DNA of 64,000 nucleotides from Pyrinomonadaceae bacterium (GTDB lineage Bacteria; Acidobacteriota; Blastocatellia; Pyrinomonadales; Pyrinomonadaceae): contig JAHCHG010000011.1 in NCBI GenBank assembly GCA_026129865.1, forward strand, positions 1 to 64,000, in the 5' to 3' direction. The notes under the pieces were generated by a model. It made no database searches, had not been told where the DNA came from, and was given only the letters and a program-made list of their open reading frames with translations. The stretch's first letter is position 1; every line of letters starts with the position of its first letter. Positions 1 through 8,702 of the stretch are shown in pieces. Made by a program: the position numbers and the translations under genes.

Positions 1-312
1 TTTTGATTTGATTGATTTTCGAAGCGTAAAACACTGATATCATAACCGTAAGTGAATTTTGCGACAAATGCCGGTAGAGTGCGGTTTTCGTGAAGTTTAA
101 CTCTAAAAAGTTTCTTGCATAAGGAAATTTTGAAATTCAAGGCTACATAAAGTTTGACAGATCGAATGATGACTTATTAATTCTAGTTCGTTGGTGACGA
201 TCGGTGATGCGACCAAAGATTCTCAAGAACTTCCGAACTGTTGTACGCATCCGGCGACGTCCAGCGACCAGCGCGAGTTTCGTTATTTTAAGCGATGTGG
301 AAAATATCTGCG
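1..312. other. no recognisable gene
   Basis: I see no convincing coding frame, RNA or repeat here. The stretch lies downstream of the broken lipoprotein gene that ends at 313 and is probably decayed accessory DNA. The short plus-strand frame from 204 has no ribosome site and no family-like pattern. Confidence 0.4.
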
Positions 313-672
313 CTAATCACTCACCGCAACGGGGTTCAGGGCGGTTTCAGTCTGCGGATCAAATGTTATCTCCATGCGGCATTCCCAGATATAGCGTCTT
401 GAAATAGCATTGACCTTGTACGCGATCCAGTTTGCATCGCGGTAATCCGGCTCGCCCAACAGATTTTCTATTTCTTCTTTTGACTTACCCGTAAGGAGTT
501 GACGAGTTTTCAGGTCAGCGATCATGCTCCCTCGAACCCTCGCACTCGATTCCTTCCAAACATTAGAGTCGAACTGTCGGCGGCTTTCGACATCGCAGCC
601 GGCAAGGATCTATAAAAAGATTGAAATTATTAAAAGGACGGGCAGCTGCGGATTTTTCGTAAATGTGCTCAT
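313..672 (-). pseudogene. broken lipoprotein gene (SmpA/BamE-like pattern)
   Basis: Reading from an ATG at 672, with AGGGGG about 12 bases upstream, gives a lipoprotein signal peptide. A hydrophobic run PVLLIISIFL is interrupted by a TAG at 612-610 and continues as ILAGC, a good lipobox. The same frame goes on as DVESRRQFDSNVWKESSAR. Near 528 the frame must shift to continue as MIADLKTRQLLTGKSKEEIE and LLGEPD, the usual small lipoprotein pattern of a GK(S/T)xEE helix before LLGxPD. One nonsense codon plus one frameshift in an otherwise coherent protein argues for a dead gene; two sequencing errors are the alternative. A shorter product from the ATG at 525 is possible but would lack a signal peptide. 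It lies 98 bases after the small membrane gene ending at 771. Confidence 0.75.
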
Positions 673-770
673 GTGTTCTATGGACCCCCTTTGTAAAAGT
701 TGTCGGTGGTCGAACGGATTTCCCGGGCACCGCGCTCTGAGTCCGCGAATGACCTTTCAACAAAACAAAT

Positions 771-998
771 TCATCTTTCAAGTTGTCGCCGACGCAAAAG
801 TCTGATTACAAAAGAGATAAAAAAGAGCAGCGCCAACAAAAATGGTAAAACCCTAACAAACTCTGCGACTGATCCGAAGAATTCACAATTTTGAACACAT
901 ATCAACATCCGTATAAAGTCCCAGACCAGCGCGATCAAAAGGACTGCTAATGTTGCTTTTAATGAGTCCAATATGGACGCTTGAAGCACTCTGTTCAT
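771..998 (-). CDS. small two-helix membrane protein
   Basis: This 75-residue protein has two hydrophobic segments (about residues 13-33 and 49-66) joined by a short loop with two cysteines (CVQNC), and ends in a basic RLLRRRQ tail. A strong GGAGGAG ribosome site about 5 bases before the ATG supports real translation. I do not recognise the family. It resembles in layout the 88-residue protein at 1620-1886 (helix, DF, Cys pair, helix, basic end), and both lie downstream of an Rhs tip or tip remnant. An immunity or accessory role is only a guess from position. Confidence 0.6.
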   Translation of the reverse strand: MNRVLQASILDSLKATLAVLLIALVWDFIRMLICVQNCEFFGSVAEFVRVLPFLLALLFFISFVIRLLRRRQLER

Positions 999-1204
999 GT
1001 AACTCCTCCAATTTACCTACGTGATCAAACTTGCGGAGAGAGATATTTCTCGCGTTTTTTCACGTCTGCTTCTTTATAACCTATCTTTTCAACTTACGCA
1101 TAGGGTTCGAACAAGTGGCGAATAAGTTTTAAGCTGTTTTGATCGCTTCTGTACCAATGAGTTAAAAGAATTCCCGCGCCTTAAGTTATGCCGAGACTGC
1201 TTAA

Positions 1205-1378
1205 ATCCAATTTGCTCGAATCGACAAAATTCGCCGGCTGAGTTTCGACATGTGAAAAGCGGTTAAAGCTCTGCCGATTTCCGAGACTTGCCGAGCGGTT
1301 ATAAGGTTCGGGCGAAGTCCCTCTTCCGGCGCGGTTTTCGTTTTTTCGGAACCAGGTGTGGTTGAGTCCGGTCAGAGT
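1205..1378 (-). pseudogene. remnant of an Rhs tip
   Basis: On the minus strand this segment reads without stops as TGLNHTWFRKNENRAGR, then TSPEPYNRSASLGN, then QSFNRFSHVE and NFVDSS. It lines up without gaps with the intact Rhs tip at 2950-3933; by eye about 45 of 55 residues match. Key positions of the tip motif have changed: RWTSPDP became RGTSPEP and DPSG became DSSK. No start, no upstream YD core and no ribosome site are present. Similarity stops abruptly at both ends; the 240 bases upstream (1379-1619) and 200 bases downstream (999-1204) hold nothing I recognise. It is an older, decayed copy of the tip. Confidence 0.85.
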
Positions 1379-1619
1379 AGAATCCCCACTTGTGATTCAA
1401 ATCTTTTATATCTCATCCAAGAAGTAAAAGTTAGACTTCGACTCTCCGCGAAAGGACAACCGAATCTGAAGATCGCCACCTCTTGCCTCGAAAAACGACA
1501 ATGATTCAGAAACTCGAACAAAACGCATGAAGAATTTGGAAATTGCAAAAAATCAGTAATCAGGACTATCTACCTGATTAAGATTTTGCATAACTAATTT
1601 TTCGACTCTCAATCATCCT

Positions 1620-1886
1620 TTAATTGACCCGCCTGGGCGACTTTGGTGGGGCGCTACTTTGTTCGTGTCGCGATTTGACTAATCGAACTGTCCATCCAGT
1701 GAACCACCCACCAATCGCGATTACGACGTAATATAAAGGATTGGTTAAATACGTATCTATCCATGGCGTCCCCGAATAGCACCAACACTCAACCGCATTT
1801 AGAAAATCGAAGATAATTGCGATCGCTACCAAAAGAACGCAAAGGGTAATGACGCCAATTATATAAGTAGTTAAAAAGTCTTTCAT
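1620..1886 (-). CDS. small two-helix membrane protein
   Basis: An 88-residue protein with a first hydrophobic helix at about residues 7-28, a Cys-containing loop (ECWCYSGTPW), a second helix at about 50-68 and a basic tail. GAGGGAA lies 8-9 bases before the ATG. It is the last gene of a run on the same strand that starts with the Rhs tip at 3933, with only 14 bases to the gene before it. No family recognised. Candidate immunity or accessory protein of the Rhs module by position only. Confidence 0.6.
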   Translation of the reverse strand: MKDFLTTYIIGVITLCVLLVAIAIIFDFLNAVECWCYSGTPWIDTYLTNPLYYVVIAIGGWFTGWTVRLVKSRHEQSSAPPKSPRRVN

Positions 1887-1900
1887 TACAACTTATTCCC

Positions 1901-2293
1901 TCAAAAAGCAGTTAAAGAATTGTTTATGCTCGAAAATCGATTTTTCAACAGATCATTACACTTTGAGCGACTAGCCTGACGTCGCTTTAGCCAGTCTTCA
2001 CGTTTCACTGCGTTTGGGTGGTCTGCTTTAATATCCGAAAGCATATTTGCACTTTGCTGATTGTAAACATCAAGACTGATTCCAGAGGAATCTGCTGACG
2101 CTCCATATCCAATTCCTCCGCCGACGATTACTCCAATAACACATCCCGGTCCACTTCCTACGACACAGCCAAAAAGCGACCCCGTTACTGCGCCTAACGC
2201 GGTCCAATATTTTGTGGAATAGTTTTGTTTCGCAAAGCCATCTGTTGCGCTTGAACATACTAAGTCAATCGTGCACTTTTGTGCGGGATTCAA
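1901..2293 (-). CDS. glycine-zipper membrane-associated protein
   Basis: The 130-residue product carries a glycine-rich hydrophobic stretch at about residues 33-65 (ALGAVTGSLFGCVVGSG, then GVIVGGGIGYGASAD), the signature of a glycine zipper that packs in a membrane. The start is a TTG overlapping the TGA of the gene before it, with AGGAAAG just upstream, so translation is probably coupled. No clear signal peptide. The C-terminal half is polar and unrecognised. Part of the small-gene run behind the Rhs tip. Confidence 0.6.
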   Translation of the reverse strand: MNPAQKCTIDLVCSSATDGFAKQNYSTKYWTALGAVTGSLFGCVVGSGPGCVIGVIVGGGIGYGASADSSGISLDVYNQQSANMLSDIKADHPNAVKREDWLKRRQASRSKCNDLLKNRFSSINNSLTAF

Positions 2294-2703
2294 TCTGCTT
2301 TCCTAATAAATTTGTAATTATAAAGTAAGAACTCGCCACCTTCTCTCACAAACATAAACTCATCCGATTTGATATTTGGGCAATTTTGACAATCGTACGC
2401 AAGGATAAAGAGGGTGCCTTCCCTTACGTCAATTCGCGTTGTCCAGCTGGAACTAATAAAGCTATTCGACGCACCAATCTCGTCTTCAAACCCTGACAAT
2501 GCGTTTCTAAAATTTTCTTCATCCGTAGCGAGCTTGAATGCTTCACTAGCCTGATTATAAATCTGTGAATACTCCCGCTTTTGAACAAGCCCACGAATTT
2601 CGCCAACCTCCTTTTCACAAGAAATTTTATAGCTGCTCGAAGATTCGCAGGAAAACGATAGAATCCCAAAGAACAATAAAGATGCGGTTATCAATTCCTT
2701 CAT
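2290..2703 (-). CDS. putative lipoprotein of unknown function
   Basis: A 137-residue protein with a short signal peptide ending in GILSFSCES, a plausible though atypical lipobox with Cys at 19. The mature part has a helical stretch (residues 32-75) followed by strands and a Cys-rich YDCQNCP turn. The shape recalls small DUF4019-like proteins, but I cannot assign it. It overlaps the next gene by 4 bases (TTGA) and follows the 66-residue membrane protein by 12 bases, so the set is one transcript behind the Rhs tip. Confidence 0.6.
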   Translation of the reverse strand: MKELITASLLFFGILSFSCESSSSYKISCEKEVGEIRGLVQKREYSQIYNQASEAFKLATDEENFRNALSGFEDEIGASNSFISSSWTTRIDVREGTLFILAYDCQNCPNIKSDEFMFVREGGEFLLYNYKFIRKAD

Positions 2704-2715
2704 AGCGCGACCTTC

Positions 2716-2916
2716 CTAAAGAAACGGGATAATTATTCCGAATGTAACTAGTAATGCTCCGACAAGGAAAATATTTTCTCGCGCATTAAAAAAATTGTAA
2801 ACAAAGAAACGACTTTCCGAGCTAATGTTAAATAATCCGCGGCTCAACGTCCGGTTAAAAACCAGCACAGCTGAACCGCTCAAAATTAATATAATTCCTA
2901 GCGCATTTTGAAACAT
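2716..2916 (-). CDS. small membrane protein
   Basis: A 66-residue, very hydrophobic protein with helices at about residues 4-20 and 48-66 and a polar middle (RTLSRGLFNISSESR). It is the first gene after the Rhs tip, 33 bases downstream of the tip stop, which is where immunity genes of Rhs toxins normally sit. No family recognised and no strong ribosome site, so the call rests on position and composition. Confidence 0.5.
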   Translation of the reverse strand: MFQNALGIILILSGSAVLVFNRTLSRGLFNISSESRFFVYNFFNARENIFLVGALLVTFGIIIPFL

Positions 2917-2949
2917 TATCTGATTAATTCGAAAAAACTTAGTCTATAA

Positions 2950-3933
2950 TTACTGGCAATCTTTCTTGCCGCTCGGGTGATTTAGAAGTCTTGCACTTCT
3001 GATCAAGCCGACGGACGCATGAGGCGACGCAGCGCCGACGGAAGTTGTAATCTCGTTTGTGCCCGTTAGCGGAACGGAGACATTTCCACCTAAAGGGAAT
3101 ACTCCTGCACTTCCCGTAACAAATACGCCTTCACTCGGTCTCGAGTTGTTTGTCGTGATTGACCCGGATGGTAAGTTCGTGCCGCCCTGAATTCCTCCAT
3201 AAACATTAGTATAATGTTTACCAATCTGCAGTCCAAACTGGTAAGGTCCGACAGATACATTTAGATCCGTGGTATTTCCGCAACGATCTTCGCGTTTTGT
3301 CGGCGCTTTTGCTTTTGAGATCGTTGCTTCAGCCCGAACAGTGTTATTCGGTCCGCCGCCTACATCCTGAATAGTAAGAAGCGGCGTCGGATTTGATACG
3401 AACAAAGTGATGCATTCGTAGTTCCAACGCGCGGGAATATATGTAGTGATCCCGTCGTCGTCAGTATATATTACGGCAGCGTAACGAACCCATTGACAAA
3501 CAGAGGCTATTTGAAGTCCAGACGGATCGACAAAATTCGTCGGCTGATTTTCGACATACGAAAAGCGATTGAACGACTGCGGATTCCCCAAACTAGCCGA
3601 ACCGTTATACGGATCCGGCGAAGTCCATCTTCCGGCGCGGCTTTCGTTTTTGCGAAACCAGGTGTGATTGAGTCCGGTCGAATCGTCCTTTTCCGTCAGC
3701 CCGTAGCCCTGCCGCGTGCTGACGCCGCCGCCGAAACCCTGCGCTGCAGTTCGCAAACCCGTTCCGGCATTGATCTCTTCCCCAAATGCCTGATAATCCG
3801 TCCGCGATCGTACAAACCCCGAATTGCTCACCGAAGCCCTGACCGAACCCTGCCAGTCCGACAAAACATATTTCACACCGCCTACGTTCGGCGAATCTAT
3901 ACAGGCGTATTGTGGGTTCCAATTGAAATACAT
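2950..3933 (-). CDS. orphan Rhs tip (C-terminal Rhs fragment)
   Basis: The 327-residue frame starts inside what is normally the end of a large Rhs/YD-repeat protein. Residues 23-60 carry YVLSDWQGSVRAS and DYQAFGEEI; residues 87-140 carry the conserved tip GLNHTWFRKNE, RAGRWTSPDPYNG, SFNRFSYVENQP and FVDPSGL. The variable tail after DPSGL (about 141-327) is Gly/Ser/Thr-rich and matches no toxin fold I know. No YD repeats exist upstream; a lipase gene ends 15 bases before. GGTGAAAGGCG in front of the ATG suggests that the fragment is still translated. In Rhs loci, displaced tips like this arise when a new tip recombines into the core gene. It may be non-functional alone. Confidence 0.8.
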   Translation of the reverse strand: MYFNWNPQYACIDSPNVGGVKYVLSDWQGSVRASVSNSGFVRSRTDYQAFGEEINAGTGLRTAAQGFGGGVSTRQGYGLTEKDDSTGLNHTWFRKNESRAGRWTSPDPYNGSASLGNPQSFNRFSYVENQPTNFVDPSGLQIASVCQWVRYAAVIYTDDDGITTYIPARWNYECITLFVSNPTPLLTIQDVGGGPNNTVRAEATISKAKAPTKREDRCGNTTDLNVSVGPYQFGLQIGKHYTNVYGGIQGGTNLPSGSITTNNSRPSEGVFVTGSAGVFPLGGNVSVPLTGTNEITTSVGAASPHASVGLIRSARLLNHPSGKKDCQ

Positions 3934-3948
3934 CGCCTTTCACCGTGA

Positions 3949-6900
3949 CTAAAAGGGCTTTGCCATTAGCACGAAATCGTTTATGTCCTCGGAAGTTTGA
4001 AAAAGTACGGGATCAAACCTGTATTCCTTGTGCCGCGTGAATATAATGACTGACGACCCGGCTGCAATCGTATCAAATGAGAAATAGCCTAGCGGATTAG
4101 TTTCTGCCGTCTTTATTTCGTTGCTCCCGAGATCAAACACTGTAATCTGAGCCCGAGCAATTGGTAGCCCTTCACTCGTTAACACCGCGCCTCGCAGTGA
4201 AATACTTGCAACGGTTGGTGAAAGGCGCAATCCAACATCAATTGTCACATTGTTGGTTATTCCTGAGTACTCATCGAGGTATGTGTTTTCAAGAATCCCT
4301 CGAGCCCCCGGTGAGAGAGTTATTGGTCTGGTCAATACGAACTGCGAGTCAACGCCCTCACCGACGGCTCCATTATTGTCATAATCGATATTGTCATCGG
4401 GTGTGTCTGAAGCGACGGAACTTGCCGCAACAAATTGTCTTTCGAGTTTTACTATATAAGTTCCCGCGTTCAATCCTTGAAATGAATAGTTACCATTTTC
4501 GTCCGTCAGCACACCGGTTAGTTCGTCATCCGAAGTGCCCAAAATACCATCGAGACCGACAGGAATCTGATTTCCGCCTCCATCAAAGATTCTGACAGTG
4601 AAATTTGAAATTCCCTGCTCGTCCTCATCTTGGATTCCATTATCAGAATTCGATCCATTCCCGCTATCATTCCAAACGGTTCCCGATAACCCCAGCCGGT
4701 AAAACCCAAAGTCAACGGTCAAGTTTGCAAATCCATCGAATTCATTCCGATCATCAGCGGAAGTGTCGAGTTCTCCGGTCGGCTCGCTAAAATCAGGTCC
4801 GAGCTCTATCGTGCCGCTGTAAATTCCAACCGTTCGCATCGATCGATTTCCTCCCACGGAAATGATGCCGTCCTCGCCCGCACGGGTTGAATCAGAATCT
4901 ACTTCCGCCGAAACTTGTGCTGTAGAATTGCGGTATCCGGACAAGACGCTTCCGTCTTCAAAATTTGAAGGGTCGATCCGGACAACGTACGTACCCGTGC
5001 TTAGAGAATCGAAGCGATAATATCCTTCTCCATCGCTTCGCGTAGTCGCCAGCGGCTGGGAAATATCATCAGGCACCCCATCGGCATTACTATCAACAAA
5101 CAACGAGACGGACACACTTTCCGCTCCCCTTTCCTGGAGAAGAGCGTCATTATTGATCTTTCCGTCATTATTTATGTCAAACCAGACACGGTTTCCGATT
5201 GAATACGTGCGTCCCACAAGCTCGATCGGCGAAATCCCCGATCGGTTTAAATTGTTGTCCTCAGCAAATGCATAGATTACTTCTTGAGCGCTCCCAACAT
5301 GAATTGGAGCCACGTACGGGCTAAAATCTTGCCCATTGAGCGAGTAGAAGATTGCTCTCAAACCCGAACCCTTATCAATTCCATATAAAGAGACAACTTT
5401 TCCATACGCCCCATTTGAATAATCGAAACTGAGAAGAGGAGATTCGATGTCATTCGCTTGAGCTCCGTCAACGACCAACGTGGGCTCAATGTAGGTGTCC
5501 GGAAAACCATCGTTATCTGTATCAACATAGAGTCTAGGATTATCGAAAGGGGCAATAATCATTTCGCATTGGGAATTTGCAGGCAGATCTAAGTCAAGAT
5601 AAACAACTGATTTCTCAATCCGATCATAGTCAAGTCCTTTCATTACATCGATCCGAACGGGCTCGGTTTCGGATTTGAAGGACACCTTATAACTCTTATC
5701 TGCTGGCATGGCTAGCCAAGCGCTTTGATCGTTCATTGGTAGCGCTTGCATCCCATTCTCCCCTGAACCTCCAATGATCGTGGGTTGACTGTCAAAGGGA
5801 ACGGAACTAAAGGCTCCTACGTTGTTGAGCTTCACATAGAATGCCGGGGTTTCGCCACTAATCATTTCATCATTCTTAAAAGAACTCGTTAAGGTAACAG
5901 GTTGATCATTATCTTCGGGCAGACCTGAATTAGAACTTTTGCCCTTTAAAATTTGTGCAAGCGTCGAGTGCACTTGGTGGTTCGATACCAAACCGTTATG
6001 TTCCACTTTGCTATTTGTTTGACCAGTTTGAGTACGGGCATTAGCAATATACCTCTTTGCGTAAACATTATTTAGATTGTGGGATAGACTAATTCGCCTA
6101 CTGCTTAACAACGGAACCGTCCCATCACCTTCTGTAGGAACAGGCTCAAACGAGTTTTTGACAAAACAGCGATACGGCGGGAGTGCTGGACCGCAAAAAG
6201 TTCTTTCGACAACCTTTATTTGCCCCACCGTTAAATTCGCGTTTTGAAGTCCATAAATGTGGAAGTAGTTTACATCAGATGTATCAGTCCGCCAGTCGTC
6301 CTGAAGTCCCTGATAGTCAAAAGAATGAAAAGCTTGACTTGTGATTCCTGGAAAAGTCTCGTGTCTTCGATTTAGCCAGGAATTAGTTTGCGCGTACGAA
6401 TACTGTTCTTCGTTGGACCAAGAATATTTGCGAACACTAAGCGGCGATCTAAATCCGACTAAAGACCGGTGACTTTCGTTTAGATCGAAGTAACGCTCCG
6501 ACGGCAATAATTGAATCGGTCCGGGAAACGTTTTAAGTGCTGCCTTTAAATAGCTTGCCACAGCAAAATTGGCACCTTGTTCGGTGATCGTTGCCTCGAA
6601 CGCTGGGGCAATAAAGTTTCCTGTTTCGAGGGCATGAATAGCCTTTGGAGCACCTAGAAAAGGACTTCCAATTGTAATCAATTTTCCAATGCCATGATTG
6701 GATGGATTGTCCAGTACGTATCGACGGGCTACCAGTCCGCCCATACTATGCGCCACGATGTTTACACGTCCTCCGGGATGGAAAACCCGAATGCACTCCA
6801 CATACTCTCTGAGGCTTTGTGCGGTTTGAGCATTTGATTTTCTCCAGTCGTATGCAAATACGAATACTCGCGGTTTCAAATTAGGATCGTCGGAGTTTTG

Positions 6901-7899
6901 AGATCTATCGCAACCGATTTCCGTGCGTCGTTCTGGAATTCCTGCAACCTCATAAAGACGACCGATGGAGTCTGGGTTAGTCGGATCAGTTAAGAAACGC
7001 AAAATTTCCCTATAAAAATCCGCTGGAAAACGATTGTCAAAGTATATTTGATTGTGAAAAATGTCAGTTGCAATGATATTCCTATTACTTGGAAGTTTTA
7101 GGGCGTTGATGTCTACATTGGCAAGTAAAATACGTGGTGAAAGCCACCTGACGCCAGTTCCTACTTCCCGTAGTTCGCTGGCGGCGACTCCAGGAATTAG
7201 GATTACCGGTTCATTGGTGTTTGGAGGGGCAGGCGTGGGTCCGCCACCTCCACCTCCGTAAATGTCTGTAAACCTAACATTGTCAACTGCAAATGCCCAG
7301 TCCGAAGAATCAATAGCTCGTATTGAAACCTTGCGAACAGCGAGTACTTCCTTTGGGTCAAATCCCAGATCGGAAGTCATCGAAATCATCCGGTAAGGGT
7401 ATTGCGGCTCCCACTCGCTCCTTTCAGTCGCTTGATACAACCTTGATATTGAGTCATTTATTCTTATTTCGTATACTGCAGGAACTTTAGTCTGAATTCT
7501 CAAACTCTCCAAAGTGACTGCGCGTGAAAATTCGATCATGACTAATTCTGAATGCTCTGTCTGTTCACCAGGGGAGTTCCCATTCCTGTAAAATTTGCGA
7601 GACGTATAACCTGCGAGCCCAGAGCATTGATTGGTTGCAAAGACTCCGCCCAACCTCTTACCACCGTTGAAACTGACAAAGAAGTTTTCAATGCGTGTAT
7701 CTCTGATTATTAGAGTCTTGCGGAGCAAACTTCCACAACCTCCCCAACCAAATTGCCCCAGCGGGTATACCCCGCGCCAAAAACTAATTGGATCGTGAAA
7801 AACTTCCGAGTTTCTAATTATTTGAGCCGAAATTTGACCTGTAAGAAGGACTATTAAAATCCCTACACTCAGAGTGAGCGCTTCTATTCTAATCTTCAT
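3949..7899 (-). CDS. large secreted LCAT/lipase-like esterase with SdrD-type domains
   Basis: 1316 residues. Signal peptide at 1-26 ends GQISAQ. Residues 27-215 form an N-terminal beta-rich domain, followed by a GGGGGG/Pro linker. The alpha/beta hydrolase domain (about 230-640) has PVILIPGVAASEL (oxyanion region), FAYDWRKS and the nucleophile elbow AHSMGGLVARR near 384, followed by GSPFLGAP, as in LCAT-type and triacylglycerol lipases. After a spacer come two SdrD B-like repeats: one from about 898 (GNRVWFDINNDG), the second from about 1070 (GTVWNDSGNGSNSDNG). A final carboxypeptidase-regulatory-like fold lies at about 1233-1316. The product is probably exported and held at or outside the surface, hydrolysing lipid esters; substrate unknown. 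It is not clear why an Rhs tip follows 15 bases later. Confidence 0.85.
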   Translation of the reverse strand: MKIRIEALTLSVGILIVLLTGQISAQIIRNSEVFHDPISFWRGVYPLGQFGWGGCGSLLRKTLIIRDTRIENFFVSFNGGKRLGGVFATNQCSGLAGYTSRKFYRNGNSPGEQTEHSELVMIEFSRAVTLESLRIQTKVPAVYEIRINDSISRLYQATERSEWEPQYPYRMISMTSDLGFDPKEVLAVRKVSIRAIDSSDWAFAVDNVRFTDIYGGGGGGPTPAPPNTNEPVILIPGVAASELREVGTGVRWLSPRILLANVDINALKLPSNRNIIATDIFHNQIYFDNRFPADFYREILRFLTDPTNPDSIGRLYEVAGIPERRTEIGCDRSQNSDDPNLKPRVFVFAYDWRKSNAQTAQSLREYVECIRVFHPGGRVNIVAHSMGGLVARRYVLDNPSNHGIGKLITIGSPFLGAPKAIHALETGNFIAPAFEATITEQGANFAVASYLKAALKTFPGPIQLLPSERYFDLNESHRSLVGFRSPLSVRKYSWSNEEQYSYAQTNSWLNRRHETFPGITSQAFHSFDYQGLQDDWRTDTSDVNYFHIYGLQNANLTVGQIKVVERTFCGPALPPYRCFVKNSFEPVPTEGDGTVPLLSSRRISLSHNLNNVYAKRYIANARTQTGQTNSKVEHNGLVSNHQVHSTLAQILKGKSSNSGLPEDNDQPVTLTSSFKNDEMISGETPAFYVKLNNVGAFSSVPFDSQPTIIGGSGENGMQALPMNDQSAWLAMPADKSYKVSFKSETEPVRIDVMKGLDYDRIEKSVVYLDLDLPANSQCEMIIAPFDNPRLYVDTDNDGFPDTYIEPTLVVDGAQANDIESPLLSFDYSNGAYGKVVSLYGIDKGSGLRAIFYSLNGQDFSPYVAPIHVGSAQEVIYAFAEDNNLNRSGISPIELVGRTYSIGNRVWFDINNDGKINNDALLQERGAESVSVSLFVDSNADGVPDDISQPLATTRSDGEGYYRFDSLSTGTYVVRIDPSNFEDGSVLSGYRNSTAQVSAEVDSDSTRAGEDGIISVGGNRSMRTVGIYSGTIELGPDFSEPTGELDTSADDRNEFDGFANLTVDFGFYRLGLSGTVWNDSGNGSNSDNGIQDEDEQGISNFTVRIFDGGGNQIPVGLDGILGTSDDELTGVLTDENGNYSFQGLNAGTYIVKLERQFVAASSVASDTPDDNIDYDNNGAVGEGVDSQFVLTRPITLSPGARGILENTYLDEYSGITNNVTIDVGLRLSPTVASISLRGAVLTSEGLPIARAQITVFDLGSNEIKTAETNPLGYFSFDTIAAGSSVIIFTRHKEYRFDPVLFQTSEDINDFVLMAKPF

Positions 7900-8038
7900 G
7901 ACGTGAGATTCGACGATGGTTGATACAATCGTCTTTCGATTGAATTATTTTTTTCAGGTATTATAAATAAAATTACGTTTTTGTAAAGAAAAAAATGAGC
8001 CCTCTTAATTGGACTGATAAGTCTTTCAATAACAGTCG

Positions 8039-8590
8039 CTAAAACCCTATCCGGCTCGTGGGGTGACAAATAATGACTGTGTTGTGTTTTAACTCCTTTC
8101 GTGTGAATTCCGTAAAAGGCAATTGATCCAAAACACTGATTAAACCTCGATCGATTACGTGATCTGGTACGCGTGAATCAATATGATTTGAAGATTCCCC
8201 GGCATTGGAAGGATCGGTGGTACCTGATGCGGATAGGGACACTTTTGTGAATTGTTTGCCTCCAGCGCGAGTATTTTGAAATCTGAGGCTGTATTGGATA
8301 TCGCCGATTATGGTTGCGGTTGCAAGTTGTTCGGATCCGAAGTACGTGATTCGAGATTTTGAATTGGGATCATTTCTGACTTTCCTTTCAAGGTCGTCCA
8401 AATCTTGTAATTCACCTAGCCTTTCGCTACCAGGTTTAAGTCCGATGTACTTGTAAGCACATCCAAACAAAGTTAGATTGGACGACCACGAGTAATAGTA
8501 ATGATTCGTAATCAATGCAACGAAGGACACCAGCAGGACAAAAACTCCTAATCCGATACCAAGTTTTACACGAGAATATTTAACTAACAT
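8039..8590 (-). CDS. membrane-anchored protein of unknown function
   Basis: 183 residues with one N-terminal membrane helix (about residues 10-28) and a soluble part outside it. The soluble part has strands (IIGDIQYSLRFQN) and a Cys at 44 and near the C-terminus. No family recognised. It stands alone between the ATP synthase terminator and the lipase gene. Confidence 0.6.
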   Translation of the reverse strand: MLVKYSRVKLGIGLGVFVLLVSFVALITNHYYYSWSSNLTLFGCAYKYIGLKPGSERLGELQDLDDLERKVRNDPNSKSRITYFGSEQLATATIIGDIQYSLRFQNTRAGGKQFTKVSLSASGTTDPSNAGESSNHIDSRVPDHVIDRGLISVLDQLPFTEFTRKELKHNTVIICHPTSRIGF

Positions 8591-8644
8591 AGGGACGCAA
8601 ATTCCTCGTTGAAAATTTTACGACTTTTATTCGTATAAAGACAA

Positions 8645-8678
8645 CAAAAAAAGCGCGACCCGATCGGATCGCGCTTCT
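8645..8678 (-). terminator. rho-independent terminator of the atp operon
   Basis: AAGCGCGA at 8651-8658 pairs with TCGCGCTT at 8669-8676 around a CCGATCGGA-type loop. On the minus strand the stem is followed by a run of seven T. It lies 26 bases after the atpG stop. Confidence 0.9.
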
Positions 8679-8702
8679 ATAAATGTAAATTAAGTCAGAG
8701 GC

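Noticed and set aside
313-672. TAG in the lipoprotein signal peptide as a recoded (pyrrolysine) codon
   Set aside because: It lies in a signal peptide, no Pyl genes are seen, and there is a frameshift further on. tRNA-Sec reads UGA, not UAG.
2950-3933. Rhs tip as part of a prophage
   Set aside because: No phage structural, integrase or lysis genes are nearby; the tip motifs are of chromosomal Rhs type.
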